DNA of 64,000 bases from CAYHHI01 sp964356335 (lineage in GTDB: Bacteria > Arandabacterota > Arandabacteria > Arandabacterales > Arandabacteraceae). The stretch covers positions 1 to 64,000 of the forward strand of contig CAYHHI010000004.1 in assembly GCA_964356335.1 (NCBI GenBank), given 5' to 3'. Below, one piece after another: positions 8,397 through 15,556 of this stretch. Both the position numbers and the translations under genes were made by a program. How positions within the stretch are numbered: position 1 is the first letter of the stretch; every line of letters starts with the position of its first letter. The notes under the pieces are model-generated. The model saw nothing but the letters and a program-made list of their open reading frames with translations. It did no database searches and was not told where the DNA came from.

Positions 8397-10073
8397 TCAG
8401 TAGATTATGGGTTCCTTGTATTCACCAAACTCCTCTCGGAGCACCTGGATCATCTCTCCGAGGGTGCAATAGACGCGCGAGCAATTGACGATCCTCGGCA
8501 TCAGATTGTCAGTACCCCTGGCGGCACGCCGCAGCTCACCGAGCGCCGACTTGACCGCAAGGTTATCCCGCCGAGCCCGAAGTTGCTTGAGAGCTTCACA
8601 CTGAGCCTCCTCCACCAGCGGATCAAGCTTAAGGGTGTCGATCTCGATGTCTTCGTCTTCGATCACATAGTCGTTGACGCCGACGACGATCTTGGTCTTG
8701 TTCTCAATTTCCTTCTGGTAGCGGTACGCCGCGTCCGATATCTCCTTCTGGAAAAAGCCCATCTCGATCGCCTTCACGACTCCCCCGAGGCTTTCGATCT
8801 TCTTGAAGTAGGCCTCGGCCTCTTCCTCAAGTTTATTGGTGAGCGCCTCGACATAGAAGGAGCCGGCGAGAGGATCGATGGTGTCGGCGATGCCCGTCTC
8901 GTGAGCCAGAACCTGCTGGGTTCTCAAGGCTATCTGCACCGCCCTCTCAGTGGGAAGCGCAAGCGTCTCATCCATCGAGTTGGTATGTAGCGATTGCGTA
9001 CCGCCGAGGGCGGCCGCCATCGCCTCGTAAGCCGTCCTCACGATATTGTTCTCAGGCTGCTGGGCCGTGAGCGTACACCCTGCAGTCTGGGTGTGAAACC
9101 GGAGGAGGAGCGACTCCTTCTTCTTGGCGCCATATTTCTCCTTCATCTTCCTTGCCCAGATTCGCCTCGCTGCGCGGTACTTGGCGATCTCCTCAAAGAA
9201 ATCAAGGTGGGAATTGAAGAAGAAGGAAAGCCGCGGAGCAAAGATATCGACGTCAAGGCCCGCCTCGATACCCGCTTCGACGTATGCGAACCCGTCAGCT
9301 AAGGTGAAGGCGAGCTCCTGAACTGCGGTGGAGCCTGCCTCTCGGATATGGTAGCCGCTTATCGAGATCGTATTCCACTTAGGCGCGTGATCCGCGCAGA
9401 AAGCAAGGATGTCGGTGATGATCCGCATGGACGGCCCGGGTGGGAAGATCCAGGACTTCTGAGCGATGTATTCCTTGAGAATGTCGTTCTGAATGGTGCC
9501 TCGAAGTTGGTCTGAACTCACACCCTGCTTCTCTCCGACACAGATATAGAAGGCAAGCAGTATGGATGCAGGCGCATTGATAGTCATCGAGGTCGAGACC
9601 CTGCCGAGCGGAATGCCGTCGAAGAGAACCTGCATATCCTCGAGTGAATCTATCGCGACCCCGCACATCCCCACCTCCCCACGCACCCTCGGATGATCGG
9701 AGTCATACCCCATTATGGTAGGCAAATCGAAAGCGACCGAAAGTCCCGTCTGCCCGCGGTCCAGGAGGAAATGGTAGCGCTCGTTGGAGTCCCTGGCAGT
9801 GCCAAAGCCTGAGAACTGGCGCATCGTCCAGACCTTCTCACGATACATGGTGGCATGGGGGCCCCGCGTGAACGGAAACGCGCCGGGAAAACCGAGGTCA
9901 TTGTCATAGTCAAGTGACGATATGTCGGCCGGTGTATAGAGCGGCTTTATCTTCCTGCCGGAAGGGTTCGTGACTTCAAAGGGGCCGCATGAAGCTTCAG
10001 CGAATTCCCTCTCCCAATCGTGCCTGTTCTTCTCGATCTTCTTGAGTTTCTCCCCATCGAACATGCCACCCAT
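8397..10073 (-). CDS. mcmA1: Methylmalonyl-CoA mutase, large (catalytic) subunit
   Basis: This 558-residue TIM-barrel subunit isomerises (R)-methylmalonyl-CoA and succinyl-CoA. Seen: YTPADI, FPGAFPFTRGPHATMYREKVWTMRQ split over the N-terminal barrel, RGQTGLSVAFDLPT, STSMTINAPA, and LLRFHTQTAGCTLTAQQPENN. The tail TDNLMPRIV and TLGEMIQVLREEFGEY is typical. TMRQFSGFG supplies the residues lining the substrate pocket (Tyr-Thr-Met-Arg-Gln region). The length fits the short archaeal/Firmicutes form without a B12 domain. Start: ATG at 10073 with GGGGG 5 nt before it; GTG at 10076 and ATG at 10064 are alternatives. MeaB is encoded immediately upstream. Confidence 0.94.
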   Translation of the reverse strand: MGGMFDGEKLKKIEKNRHDWEREFAEASCGPFEVTNPSGRKIKPLYTPADISSLDYDNDLGFPGAFPFTRGPHATMYREKVWTMRQFSGFGTARDSNERYHFLLDRGQTGLSVAFDLPTIMGYDSDHPRVRGEVGMCGVAIDSLEDMQVLFDGIPLGRVSTSMTINAPASILLAFYICVGEKQGVSSDQLRGTIQNDILKEYIAQKSWIFPPGPSMRIITDILAFCADHAPKWNTISISGYHIREAGSTAVQELAFTLADGFAYVEAGIEAGLDVDIFAPRLSFFFNSHLDFFEEIAKYRAARRIWARKMKEKYGAKKKESLLLRFHTQTAGCTLTAQQPENNIVRTAYEAMAAALGGTQSLHTNSMDETLALPTERAVQIALRTQQVLAHETGIADTIDPLAGSFYVEALTNKLEEEAEAYFKKIESLGGVVKAIEMGFFQKEISDAAYRYQKEIENKTKIVVGVNDYVIEDEDIEIDTLKLDPLVEEAQCEALKQLRARRDNLAVKSALGELRRAARGTDNLMPRIVNCSRVYCTLGEMIQVLREEFGEYKEPIIY

Positions 10074-10085
10074 CACATCCCCCTT

Positions 10086-11120
10086 TCATCCTTTTCCAAT
10101 CGTCGAAAGGATCTCTCCCGAAGCCTGTCGAGGAGTTTTCCTGCCTTCCAGAACTTCGATCACAAGCCCGTTAAGTCTCTCAACACTGCCCGAATCCCAG
10201 GTTCTCCTGTGAAGCTCCGACTCGACGATGCTTCTTATCGTTCCCTCGACATTCGATCTGCGGTGTTCCTCAAGCAGACCCGATCCTGCAAGAAAAGCGC
10301 GATGCCTCTCGACAGCCTCATAAAGCTCCGAGACACCATCGCCGCGCGAGGCAATAGTCTGTAAGACCGGCGGATGCCACACACCCGCACCCGTCACTTC
10401 GTCGCCGCCCTTGCCTCTGTGCCCGCCCGTCCTTTCTCCTGCTCCGCCTCCCTCTGGGAGAGGGTCGGGATTGGGACGCCTCAGTTCAATCATTGCCCGC
10501 GTCTCCATGGCGATCCTGTCGGCACCTTCCCGGTCACTCTTGTTGATGACGATTATGTCAGCAATTTCCATGAGGCCGGCCTTCATCGCCTGGACCGCGT
10601 CTCCCGATTCGGGAACGATCACCACAATGGTCGTGTAACAGGCCTGAGCAATGTCCAGCTCACATTGGCCAACCCCAACGGTCTCCGTGATTACGATATC
10701 GTTGCCAAAGGCATCCATGACGTCGGCAACGTCGCCTGCGGCCTCGGACAGACCTCCAAGCGAACCCCTCGTTGCCATGCTCCTCACGAAAACTCCGGGA
10801 TCGCACCCTATGTCCTGCATCCTTATCCTGTCACCCAAGAGGGCACCGCCGGTGAAGGGACTGGTCGGGTCAACCGCTATCACTCCAACCCTCATTTGCT
10901 CCGAGCGCAGGGTCTGAACAAGGCTTGAGACAAGCGTACTCTTCCCCGCACCGGGAGGCCCGGTCACACCGATCCTGTATGCCTTGCCTGTCTTGGCGAA
11001 GAGCCGGTCGAGGATATCCGCATGTCCGCAGTCGCGGTTCTCGACCAAGGTTATGATCCTTGAGAGGGCCGTTCTATCTCCAGATTCAAATCGCTTCAGA
11101 AGGTCTTCAATAGAACCCAA
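10086..11120 (-). CDS. meaB: Methylmalonyl-CoA mutase-associated G-protein chaperone
   Basis: This 344-residue SIMIBI GTPase (MeaB/ArgK family) gates delivery of adenosylcobalamin to the mutase and protects it from inactivation. Seen: Walker A GPPGAGKS (residues 54-61), VIAVDPTSPFTGGALLGDRIRM, ETVGVGQCE, and NKSDREGAD as the G4-type motif. The C-terminal dimerisation part ends with GRKTPRQASGEIL. Odd: where relatives run straight from the LRP-like turn to W-PPVL, about 33 extra residues (about 214-246), Gly/Pro/Arg-rich, are inserted and encoded by a palindrome-bearing stretch (see findings). The gene lies 12 bp after cobO and 12 bp before the mutase large subunit. Confidence 0.94.
   Translation of the reverse strand: MGSIEDLLKRFESGDRTALSRIITLVENRDCGHADILDRLFAKTGKAYRIGVTGPPGAGKSTLVSSLVQTLRSEQMRVGVIAVDPTSPFTGGALLGDRIRMQDIGCDPGVFVRSMATRGSLGGLSEAAGDVADVMDAFGNDIVITETVGVGQCELDIAQACYTTIVVIVPESGDAVQAMKAGLMEIADIIVINKSDREGADRIAMETRAMIELRRPNPDPLPEGGGAGERTGGHRGKGGDEVTGAGVWHPPVLQTIASRGDGVSELYEAVERHRAFLAGSGLLEEHRRSNVEGTIRSIVESELHRRTWDSGSVERLNGLVIEVLEGRKTPRQASGEILSTIGKG
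10380..10478. repeat. Palindrome-bearing insert inside meaB
   Basis: About 99 bp that interrupt the conserved meaB sequence in frame. On the plus strand it contains CTCCC-TCT-GGGAG (10448-10460) followed by AGGGTCGGGATTGGG. This resembles the CCCTCTCCC...GGGAGAGGG palindromic repeats scattered through many bacterial genomes. The surrounding Gly/Arg-rich coding has no counterpart in MeaB relatives as I know them. Whether the same sequence recurs elsewhere in this genome cannot be seen; no second copy was noticed in the window. Confidence 0.5.
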
Positions 11121-11132
11121 AGTTACAAATCC

Positions 11133-11660
11133 TCAGTATTCAATCCCCTCGCGCATCTCCCTGCCGGCCGCATAATGGTGCCTGACTTCCTTCATCTCCG
11201 TGACGAGATCAGCAATCTCAAGAATCTCGGGCGGGGCATATCTGCCCGTAAGGACGATTTCCATATTGGGCAGCCGCTTCTTGAGAAGATCGAGCACGTC
11301 CTCAACCTCGATAAGCCCGTAATCCACGGCAACATTTATCTCGTCCAGAATAAGCACGTCGCAGCTCGCGTCCTCCAAGGCCTTACGCGCAAGACCCATC
11401 CCCTCAGCCGCAAGCCTCAAATCCTCTTCCGAGGGAGCGAACTTCTTGACGAAGGCGGGAAGTCCCGACTGAATGATCTTAAGGCCCGGCACGGAGCCGG
11501 CAATCATGACCTCCCCGTAGTTCGTGGAACCCTTCATGAATTGGATCATGAGGACGCGAAGGCCATGTCCGCACGCACGCAGGGCCTGCCCCAGCGCGGC
11601 AGTCGTCTTTCCTTTGCCGTTGCCGGTGTAAACCTGGATTATCCCTTCGCGCAAAGGCAT
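11133..11660 (-). CDS. cobO: Cob(I)yrinic acid a,c-diamide adenosyltransferase
   Basis: This 175-residue CobA/CobO/BtuR-type enzyme transfers the adenosyl group of ATP to cob(I)alamin or its precursor. Seen: the P-loop YTGNGKGKTTAALG at residues 11-24, RVLMIQFMKGS, DVLILDEINVAVDYGL and VLTGRYAPPEILEIADLVTEM. The length matches the family. It heads the operon and has GAGG 2-6 nt before the ATG in a GGGGTGAGGTC context. As first gene it supplies coenzyme B12 for the mutase encoded two genes later. No cobalamin riboswitch fits upstream, since the leader from the predicted promoter is only about 50 nt. Confidence 0.93.
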   Translation of the reverse strand: MPLREGIIQVYTGNGKGKTTAALGQALRACGHGLRVLMIQFMKGSTNYGEVMIAGSVPGLKIIQSGLPAFVKKFAPSEEDLRLAAEGMGLARKALEDASCDVLILDEINVAVDYGLIEVEDVLDLLKKRLPNMEIVLTGRYAPPEILEIADLVTEMKEVRHHYAAGREMREGIEY

Positions 11661-11717
11661 GACCTCACCCCCCCAGTAGCCGCAAGTTAGACTACGGTAA
11701 GGAAATAACCGATCTAT

Positions 11718-11745
11718 GCTATACCACTCAAGGCATGGGTGTCAA
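11718..11745 (-). promoter_or_regulatory. Sigma70-type promoter of the cobO-meaB-mcm operon
   Basis: On the minus strand a perfect -35 box TTGACA (11740-11745) is followed after 16 bp by TATAGC (11718-11723), about 58 bp before the cobO start. It is the only strong promoter-like match in the gap 11661-11793. Confidence 0.6.
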
Positions 11746-11793
11746 TTGTTTTAGGGTTTCTCCGATCATCATGTCTTCTGATTTCGCCGGCCT

Positions 11794-12660
11794 TCAAGAC
11801 GAGGAGCGCAGAAGGGTAGGAAGGCCGGGAGAGGCCGTGCGATAGAGGGTCAGAGCATCGTCCGCGGACATCTTAACCACAAGCCGCTTTCCGCCGAAGG
11901 GACGGCGGACTGCCTCGAGCACAGCGAGACTCGCATTCCTGAACCTCGACTTGGGTTCTCCGACAATGCCAGTGCGCACTTCGAGAATCAGATCCCAGCC
12001 CCAAAACAGATGGAAACGCTCCGGCAGATCGCGCTGGAGTAAACTGGGATCAGTCTTTACCACTTGTCCCACTATCGCCAGGATTGAGTCGGGCGTTTTA
12101 TCCCTGGCGGCAAACAGGTGTCTGTTGGAGAGAAGCCTCACGAATTCTTCATCACCATCCTTAAAGCGGCTGACGAACTCCTCGAGGCCTCCTGAATCCT
12201 CAGGAGCAATCTCAAGGGGACAATTCCAGACCACTGCTCCCTTCATCTTGAGAAGGATTTCCCGGCGGTCCATATCGAGTACCATATAGACCTCTCCCAC
12301 CTTGGCCATGGCGAGCTCGAACTGAATCAGGCGGTACTCCCTCTCGGCGCGCTCTGGATCCCACTTTTCGGGTTTCCTGGAAGCGGCCCATGGTTTGGGA
12401 GATTTCTGAGATCCTCCGGGGCTCTCGGCCTTGGAAGCCTTTTCGGCTGACCCTAACTTCCCCGCGTTTGGGGTAGCGGTACTTGAAGTGTTCATGGTAT
12501 CTGAAGTCTTTGCCATCACCAGGAGGCTTGTCGTGAAGACCAAGCCTGCTACCAGGACAAGCCCCAGGGCGATCCGGAAACCGGTAAGAAACGACGGAGG
12601 CTCCAGAGCCTCCGACGGCGAGCGGCGTACTCGATAACACCTAAACTTGCTAGAACACAT
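11794..12660 (-). CDS. Membrane-anchored protein of unknown function in L,D-transpeptidase cluster
   Basis: About 289 residues. A basic N-terminus is followed by one membrane span (FRIALGLVLVAGLVFTTSLLV), then a Ser/Lys/Pro-rich linker. A roughly 190-residue periplasmic domain starts near WDPERAEREYRLIQFELAM and contains VGEVYMVLDMDRREILLKMKG. That strand pattern recalls the opening of YkuD domains, but no His...Cys catalytic motif follows, so it cannot be called a transpeptidase. The start is uncertain: the ATG at 12660 overlaps the preceding gene by 11 bp, and an ATG 30 nt further upstream is also possible. It is the last gene of the envelope operon. I do not recognise a family. Confidence 0.65.
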   Translation of the reverse strand: MCSSKFRCYRVRRSPSEALEPPSFLTGFRIALGLVLVAGLVFTTSLLVMAKTSDTMNTSSTATPNAGKLGSAEKASKAESPGGSQKSPKPWAASRKPEKWDPERAEREYRLIQFELAMAKVGEVYMVLDMDRREILLKMKGAVVWNCPLEIAPEDSGGLEEFVSRFKDGDEEFVRLLSNRHLFAARDKTPDSILAIVGQVVKTDPSLLQRDLPERFHLFWGWDLILEVRTGIVGEPKSRFRNASLAVLEAVRRPFGGKRLVVKMSADDALTLYRTASPGLPTLLRSSS

Positions 12661-13312
12661 AGACCGGTGTCCCAATCGTGGCCATATCATAGAGCTTCTT
12701 CAGGTCCTCGTCGCCGACCCTCACGCAGCCGTGTGTGACGCTCACACCAAGAAGCCGCTGATAGATCGTCCCGTGAATGAAGTAGCCGTTTCCGAACCCC
12801 ATTGCGAACTGACCGAGCATCTCGGGATCATAGCGTTCGCTCTCATCCTTGGGGATTCCTTCGTTCTCCTCGATAAATGCCCAGTCGGGCTTGCGCCACC
12901 ACGGATCGACCAGTTTGCTATTGACCTTGAACAGGCCGCGGGGCGTATTGAACACCCATTTCCTGTCGGAGGTGCTGTCCACAAGCTCGCCGCCTGAACC
13001 TGTCGAGCAGGTTGCCTCGAAGAGCACCTCGTCCTCGGTGCGGTAATAGATCAAGTTGGCGTGCGTATTTATTACGATATATTTCTTCGCCGGCTTGAGA
13101 TTAGCCAGAGCCGCTCGTGCCTTCTGCAATTCTGCCTGAGCCTGCTTGGTCTCCGCGGGCAGCTCGGCGGCTAACGCAGGCTTCAAGAAATCAATCTGCT
13201 CCAGGGTGATCTTCTCACCCGGGGCCGCAAGTCGGAATACGACAAAACCTCCGACAACCGCCACCGGAGTGATGATGAACCACATCCACCGTTTCACGAT
13301 CCATTGGCTCAT
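12650..13312 (-). CDS. L,D-transpeptidase (YkuD domain), membrane-anchored
   Basis: 220 residues. One N-terminal membrane span (WFIITPVAVVGGFVVFRLA) is followed by a short coiled segment (ETKQAQAELQKARAALANL) and a YkuD domain. The catalytic block IHGTIYQRLLGVSVTHGCVRV matches the HGT...S-HGC-R signature, with the nucleophile at about C196. It should form 3-3 cross-links in peptidoglycan or attach a lipoprotein to it, outside the inner membrane. The ATG at 13312 overlaps the previous stop as ATGA, so translation is coupled. A GTG 6 nt upstream is the alternative start. Confidence 0.9.
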   Translation of the reverse strand: MSQWIVKRWMWFIITPVAVVGGFVVFRLAAPGEKITLEQIDFLKPALAAELPAETKQAQAELQKARAALANLKPAKKYIVINTHANLIYYRTEDEVLFEATCSTGSGGELVDSTSDRKWVFNTPRGLFKVNSKLVDPWWRKPDWAFIEENEGIPKDESERYDPEMLGQFAMGFGNGYFIHGTIYQRLLGVSVTHGCVRVGDEDLKKLYDMATIGTPVYVF

Positions 13313-14409
13313 GGCCACTTGTCCGATCTGCGCACGATGGTCACCGGAGTGCCCACCGCGACATATCGCATCATATCATCCATATCCCGGTTGGTGAGGG
13401 CTATGCACCCGTCAGTCCAGTCCTGGTCTCTCCCACCTCCGGCATGTATCTCTATGAGCGCACCGATACGCGCGTGCCGGGAGATCACGCCCTTGCGCTT
13501 ATTCTCTGAAAATCGTTTCTTGTCCAACTCGTTGGGATAACTGAGGAGCAGCGCCTTGTAATACTTGCTGTGATGCTTGACTGTCGTGATCTTGTATCGT
13601 CCCTCGGGCGTTGCCCCGTCACCCTGGAAGTATTTCTGTTCGGCCGAGTTCCAACCCAGGTCACAGCCGTAAGTCCGGACGACCTTACCCCCGTTCACAA
13701 GGTAAGCTTTGTGGGCGGACTTGTCCACGATAACGGCATGATTGCCGTTTGCACGAGACTCCGCAAGCGTGTCTTCTACCCAGTTTCTCCAGATGGCGAC
13801 CTTATCCTTGTCGTGATTAGCAGCCTCAGCGAGAGCCTCAACCACCTGCTTGACCGCCTGTTTTGCCTTCGCGATACTCGCAATCGCGTCCTCGTATTCG
13901 CCCGTGCCGAGGAGGAGCCAAGCCGCCCTGAGCTCCAGATCGGCGGTAGCCCAGTGGCGTTCAGCCTCGAAGTTAGTCAGAGTGCCATCGAGGGCTTCGC
14001 GGCAAAGCGCCAGCTCCCGTTCCAGGTCATCATGCTGGCTTCGCGCAAGCGAATCCAGTGAGTGGGCGCGTCCCTCAGCCTCACCGGCAGCCTTGAGCGC
14101 CAACCGCATGCCGCGGTTGATCACGCTGTCTGCTTCCTCGTAGTCACGCAACAGGGCAAAACGGCCGTTCTGGTGGGCCATCTCCAGCGAACCATTGTTG
14201 ACTGTCTCGTCGGCAAGCGAATAGGAATCTTTCGCATACCGCAAAGCACCGGCCAGGGTCGCACGTTCCAGTGCCGCCTTGGCATTGGCCAGGGCCGCTG
14301 TCGGAGGGTCATCGCGCTGATAGAAAAACAAGGCAAGCAGGAAAATCACAAGTGCTGTGGGAACCGCAACCACTAGACCTAAGCGTAACCTCGACTTCAA
14401 AAACCCCAC
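13309..14409 (-). CDS. L,D-transpeptidase with N-terminal helical domain
   Basis: 366 residues. One N-terminal membrane span (LGLVVAVPTALVIFLLALFF) precedes a roughly 190-residue helical region whose first part (AALANAKAALERA...AKDSYSLADETV) resembles the DUF4398 repeat of the lipoprotein encoded upstream. The C-terminal YkuD domain contains HAVIVDKSAHKAYLVNGGKV, GATPEGRYKI and IEIHAGGGRDQDWTDGCIAL, with nucleophile C335. Inference: the helical part may place the enzyme by pairing with the same partner as the DUF4398 lipoprotein. The start appears to be a GTG with weak SD (CGAAG). It lies 84 bp downstream of the lipoprotein gene, behind a terminator-like hairpin. Confidence 0.9.
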   Translation of the reverse strand: MGFLKSRLRLGLVVAVPTALVIFLLALFFYQRDDPPTAALANAKAALERATLAGALRYAKDSYSLADETVNNGSLEMAHQNGRFALLRDYEEADSVINRGMRLALKAAGEAEGRAHSLDSLARSQHDDLERELALCREALDGTLTNFEAERHWATADLELRAAWLLLGTGEYEDAIASIAKAKQAVKQVVEALAEAANHDKDKVAIWRNWVEDTLAESRANGNHAVIVDKSAHKAYLVNGGKVVRTYGCDLGWNSAEQKYFQGDGATPEGRYKITTVKHHSKYYKALLLSYPNELDKKRFSENKRKGVISRHARIGALIEIHAGGGRDQDWTDGCIALTNRDMDDMMRYVAVGTPVTIVRRSDKWP

Positions 14410-14432
14410 CTTCGGCTGTATATAAAATCTGC

Positions 14433-14464
14433 CGCTGGGACCACCATTTCAGATGGCCCCAGCG
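14433..14464 (-). terminator. Terminator or attenuator hairpin between lipoprotein and L,D-transpeptidase genes
   Basis: CGCTGGG (14433-14439) pairs with CCCAGCG (14458-14464), and an inner CCAT/ATGG pair extends the stem. On the minus strand the hairpin is followed by GCAGATTTTATATA. It could limit read-through so that the lipoprotein is made in excess over the downstream transpeptidases. Confidence 0.5.
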
Positions 14465-14493
14465 ACACAAAAGTAGTGCACTACCTTCCAACG

Positions 14494-15084
14494 CTACTTC
14501 TTCATCCCGCGTGCTTTGTCAATCTCATCCATCACCATGCGGCACTTCTGCATCATGGCCTCAAGCTTCGCCTTGGCAGCCTTGTATTTGCCGCCGTTGA
14601 AATCGGCCTGAGCCCCATCATACGTAGTCACGGCAGCAGCGAGATCAGTCTTGATAAGCTCGATGTCAGCCTTACTGCCCTTGCCCCTCGGGGCCTTCTT
14701 CAGTGCCATATCGGTTGAGTCCAGGAGAGCCTTGGCCTGAGCCATCATGTCCGTCACTTCAAGTCTCACTCTCTCCTTCTCAGCCTGTGCCTTTGTTGCA
14801 GCTTCGTTGGCCAGAGCCTGAGCACGAGCGTACATTGCCTTTGACTTGCCGTAGCTTCTGAAGAGAGCGAACTTGGCATCCGCCTCCTTCTTCAGGGCCA
14901 TTGCAGCGTTCAAAGTATCAGTGGCTACACGAAAAGCCTCCGGAGCATAGTCCTGCGCCTCAGCCATCTTTGCGGAATCGATAGCCTGAGTCGCAGCCGT
15001 CATTTCCTGCTCAGGCGGCTTGCTGCATCCGACAACCATCACCAGAGTTAAAGCCGCGAGAATAGCTACAATTGTCCTCGTCAT
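14494..15084 (-). CDS. DUF4398-type outer-membrane/periplasmic lipoprotein
   Basis: 196 residues. The signal peptide ends in a lipobox, VVGC, with the acylated Cys at residue 20. The mature part is almost entirely helical and rich in Ala, Lys and Glu. It starts with a DUF4398-like segment (AATQAIDSAKMAEAQDYAPEAF) and ends with KCRMVMDEIDKARGMKK. Its make-up and its place beside two L,D-transpeptidases suggest, by analogy with Braun lipoprotein and similar periplasmic helical lipoproteins, a part that spans the periplasm or is tied to the cell wall; this is inference. The ATG overlaps the stop of a possible small leader ORF as ATGA. Confidence 0.8.
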   Translation of the reverse strand: MTRTIVAILAALTLVMVVGCSKPPEQEMTAATQAIDSAKMAEAQDYAPEAFRVATDTLNAAMALKKEADAKFALFRSYGKSKAMYARAQALANEAATKAQAEKERVRLEVTDMMAQAKALLDSTDMALKKAPRGKGSKADIELIKTDLAAAVTTYDGAQADFNGGKYKAAKAKLEAMMQKCRMVMDEIDKARGMKK

Positions 15085-15251
15085 TTCAACATCCCTTCCT
15101 GCCGGCCTGGATTTCCGTAAGGAGAAGGAAAGGTAGGAGTCCGGCGTACTTCCGTACCTCCTTCTTGGCCGTTGAATCTAAACTCCATATTCACCCGTGC
15201 GCACTCGCTATGGTATGCCAGCCTTCTGGATTTCGACGCTCGATCTGTCAA
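15081..15251 (-). CDS. Possible 56-residue leader ORF upstream of the DUF4398 lipoprotein gene
   Basis: A TTG at 15251 preceded by a perfect AAGGAGGT (15256-15263, 4-nt spacing) opens a 56-codon frame starting MTDRASKSRRLAYHS. Its TGA overlaps the lipoprotein ATG as ATGA. The product is basic and Gly/Arg/Pro-rich, has no recognised domain, and looks unlike a conserved protein. It could be a short translated leader used for coupling, or simply chance. The strong ribosome-binding site and the exact overlap are the only arguments for it. Confidence 0.25.
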   Translation of the reverse strand: MTDRASKSRRLAYHSECARVNMEFRFNGQEGGTEVRRTPTFPSPYGNPGRQEGMLK

Positions 15252-15515
15252 AACCACCTCCTTAGAAAACGCTGGCCAGGCGCGATGAGCGTCCGGTTCG
15301 ATCGACACATACCTTTTGCGCAATCTGAACTCTTCAAAAAGTAAGGACACACACAATCCCGGCCCGGTTGTATGCATCCCGGTTACGGGCCTCCGTACCC
15401 TCCAGTCGTCACGCGAATGGCCACCAATAAGTCTATCGCGTCCCGACATGGGACTCCAAAAACTCCACTTCCCGAAAATCCCACGCGTCAGCAAGTTATA
15501 CTGCACGCGAGACTA
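15085..15515 (-). other. Long untranslated or weakly coding leader (about 430 nt) of the lipoprotein gene
   Basis: The space between the phosphoesterase and lipoprotein genes is the only gap over 300 bases in the window. The best promoter lies at its far end (15522-15549), so the transcript would carry a leader of about 430 nt. It contains the possible small ORF above. I saw no tRNA, known riboswitch or insertion element in it. Confidence 0.35.
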
Positions 15516-15521
15516 GCGACT

Positions 15522-15549
15522 AATATAAGCCTCATTTTGTGGCTGTCAA
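15522..15549 (-). promoter_or_regulatory. Strong sigma70-type promoter for the lipoprotein/L,D-transpeptidase operon
   Basis: Minus-strand TTGACA (15544-15549), 16-bp spacer, TATATT (15522-15527). It starts 8 bp downstream of the phosphoesterase stop codon and points toward the lipoprotein gene. Confidence 0.6.
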
Positions 15550-15556
15550 GAGAATT

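Noticed and set aside
11661..11793. Cobalamin riboswitch before cobO
   Set aside because: The predicted promoter leaves about 50 nt of leader, too short for a B12 riboswitch, and no B12-box-like sequence was seen.
15280..15310. tRNA-like GGTTCGA motif
   Set aside because: No acceptor or anticodon stem can be built around it.
15252..15506. Longer 141-codon version of the leader ORF upstream of the lipoprotein gene
   Set aside because: No ribosome-binding site or domain supports the longer frame; only the TTG at 15251 has a good Shine-Dalgarno sequence.
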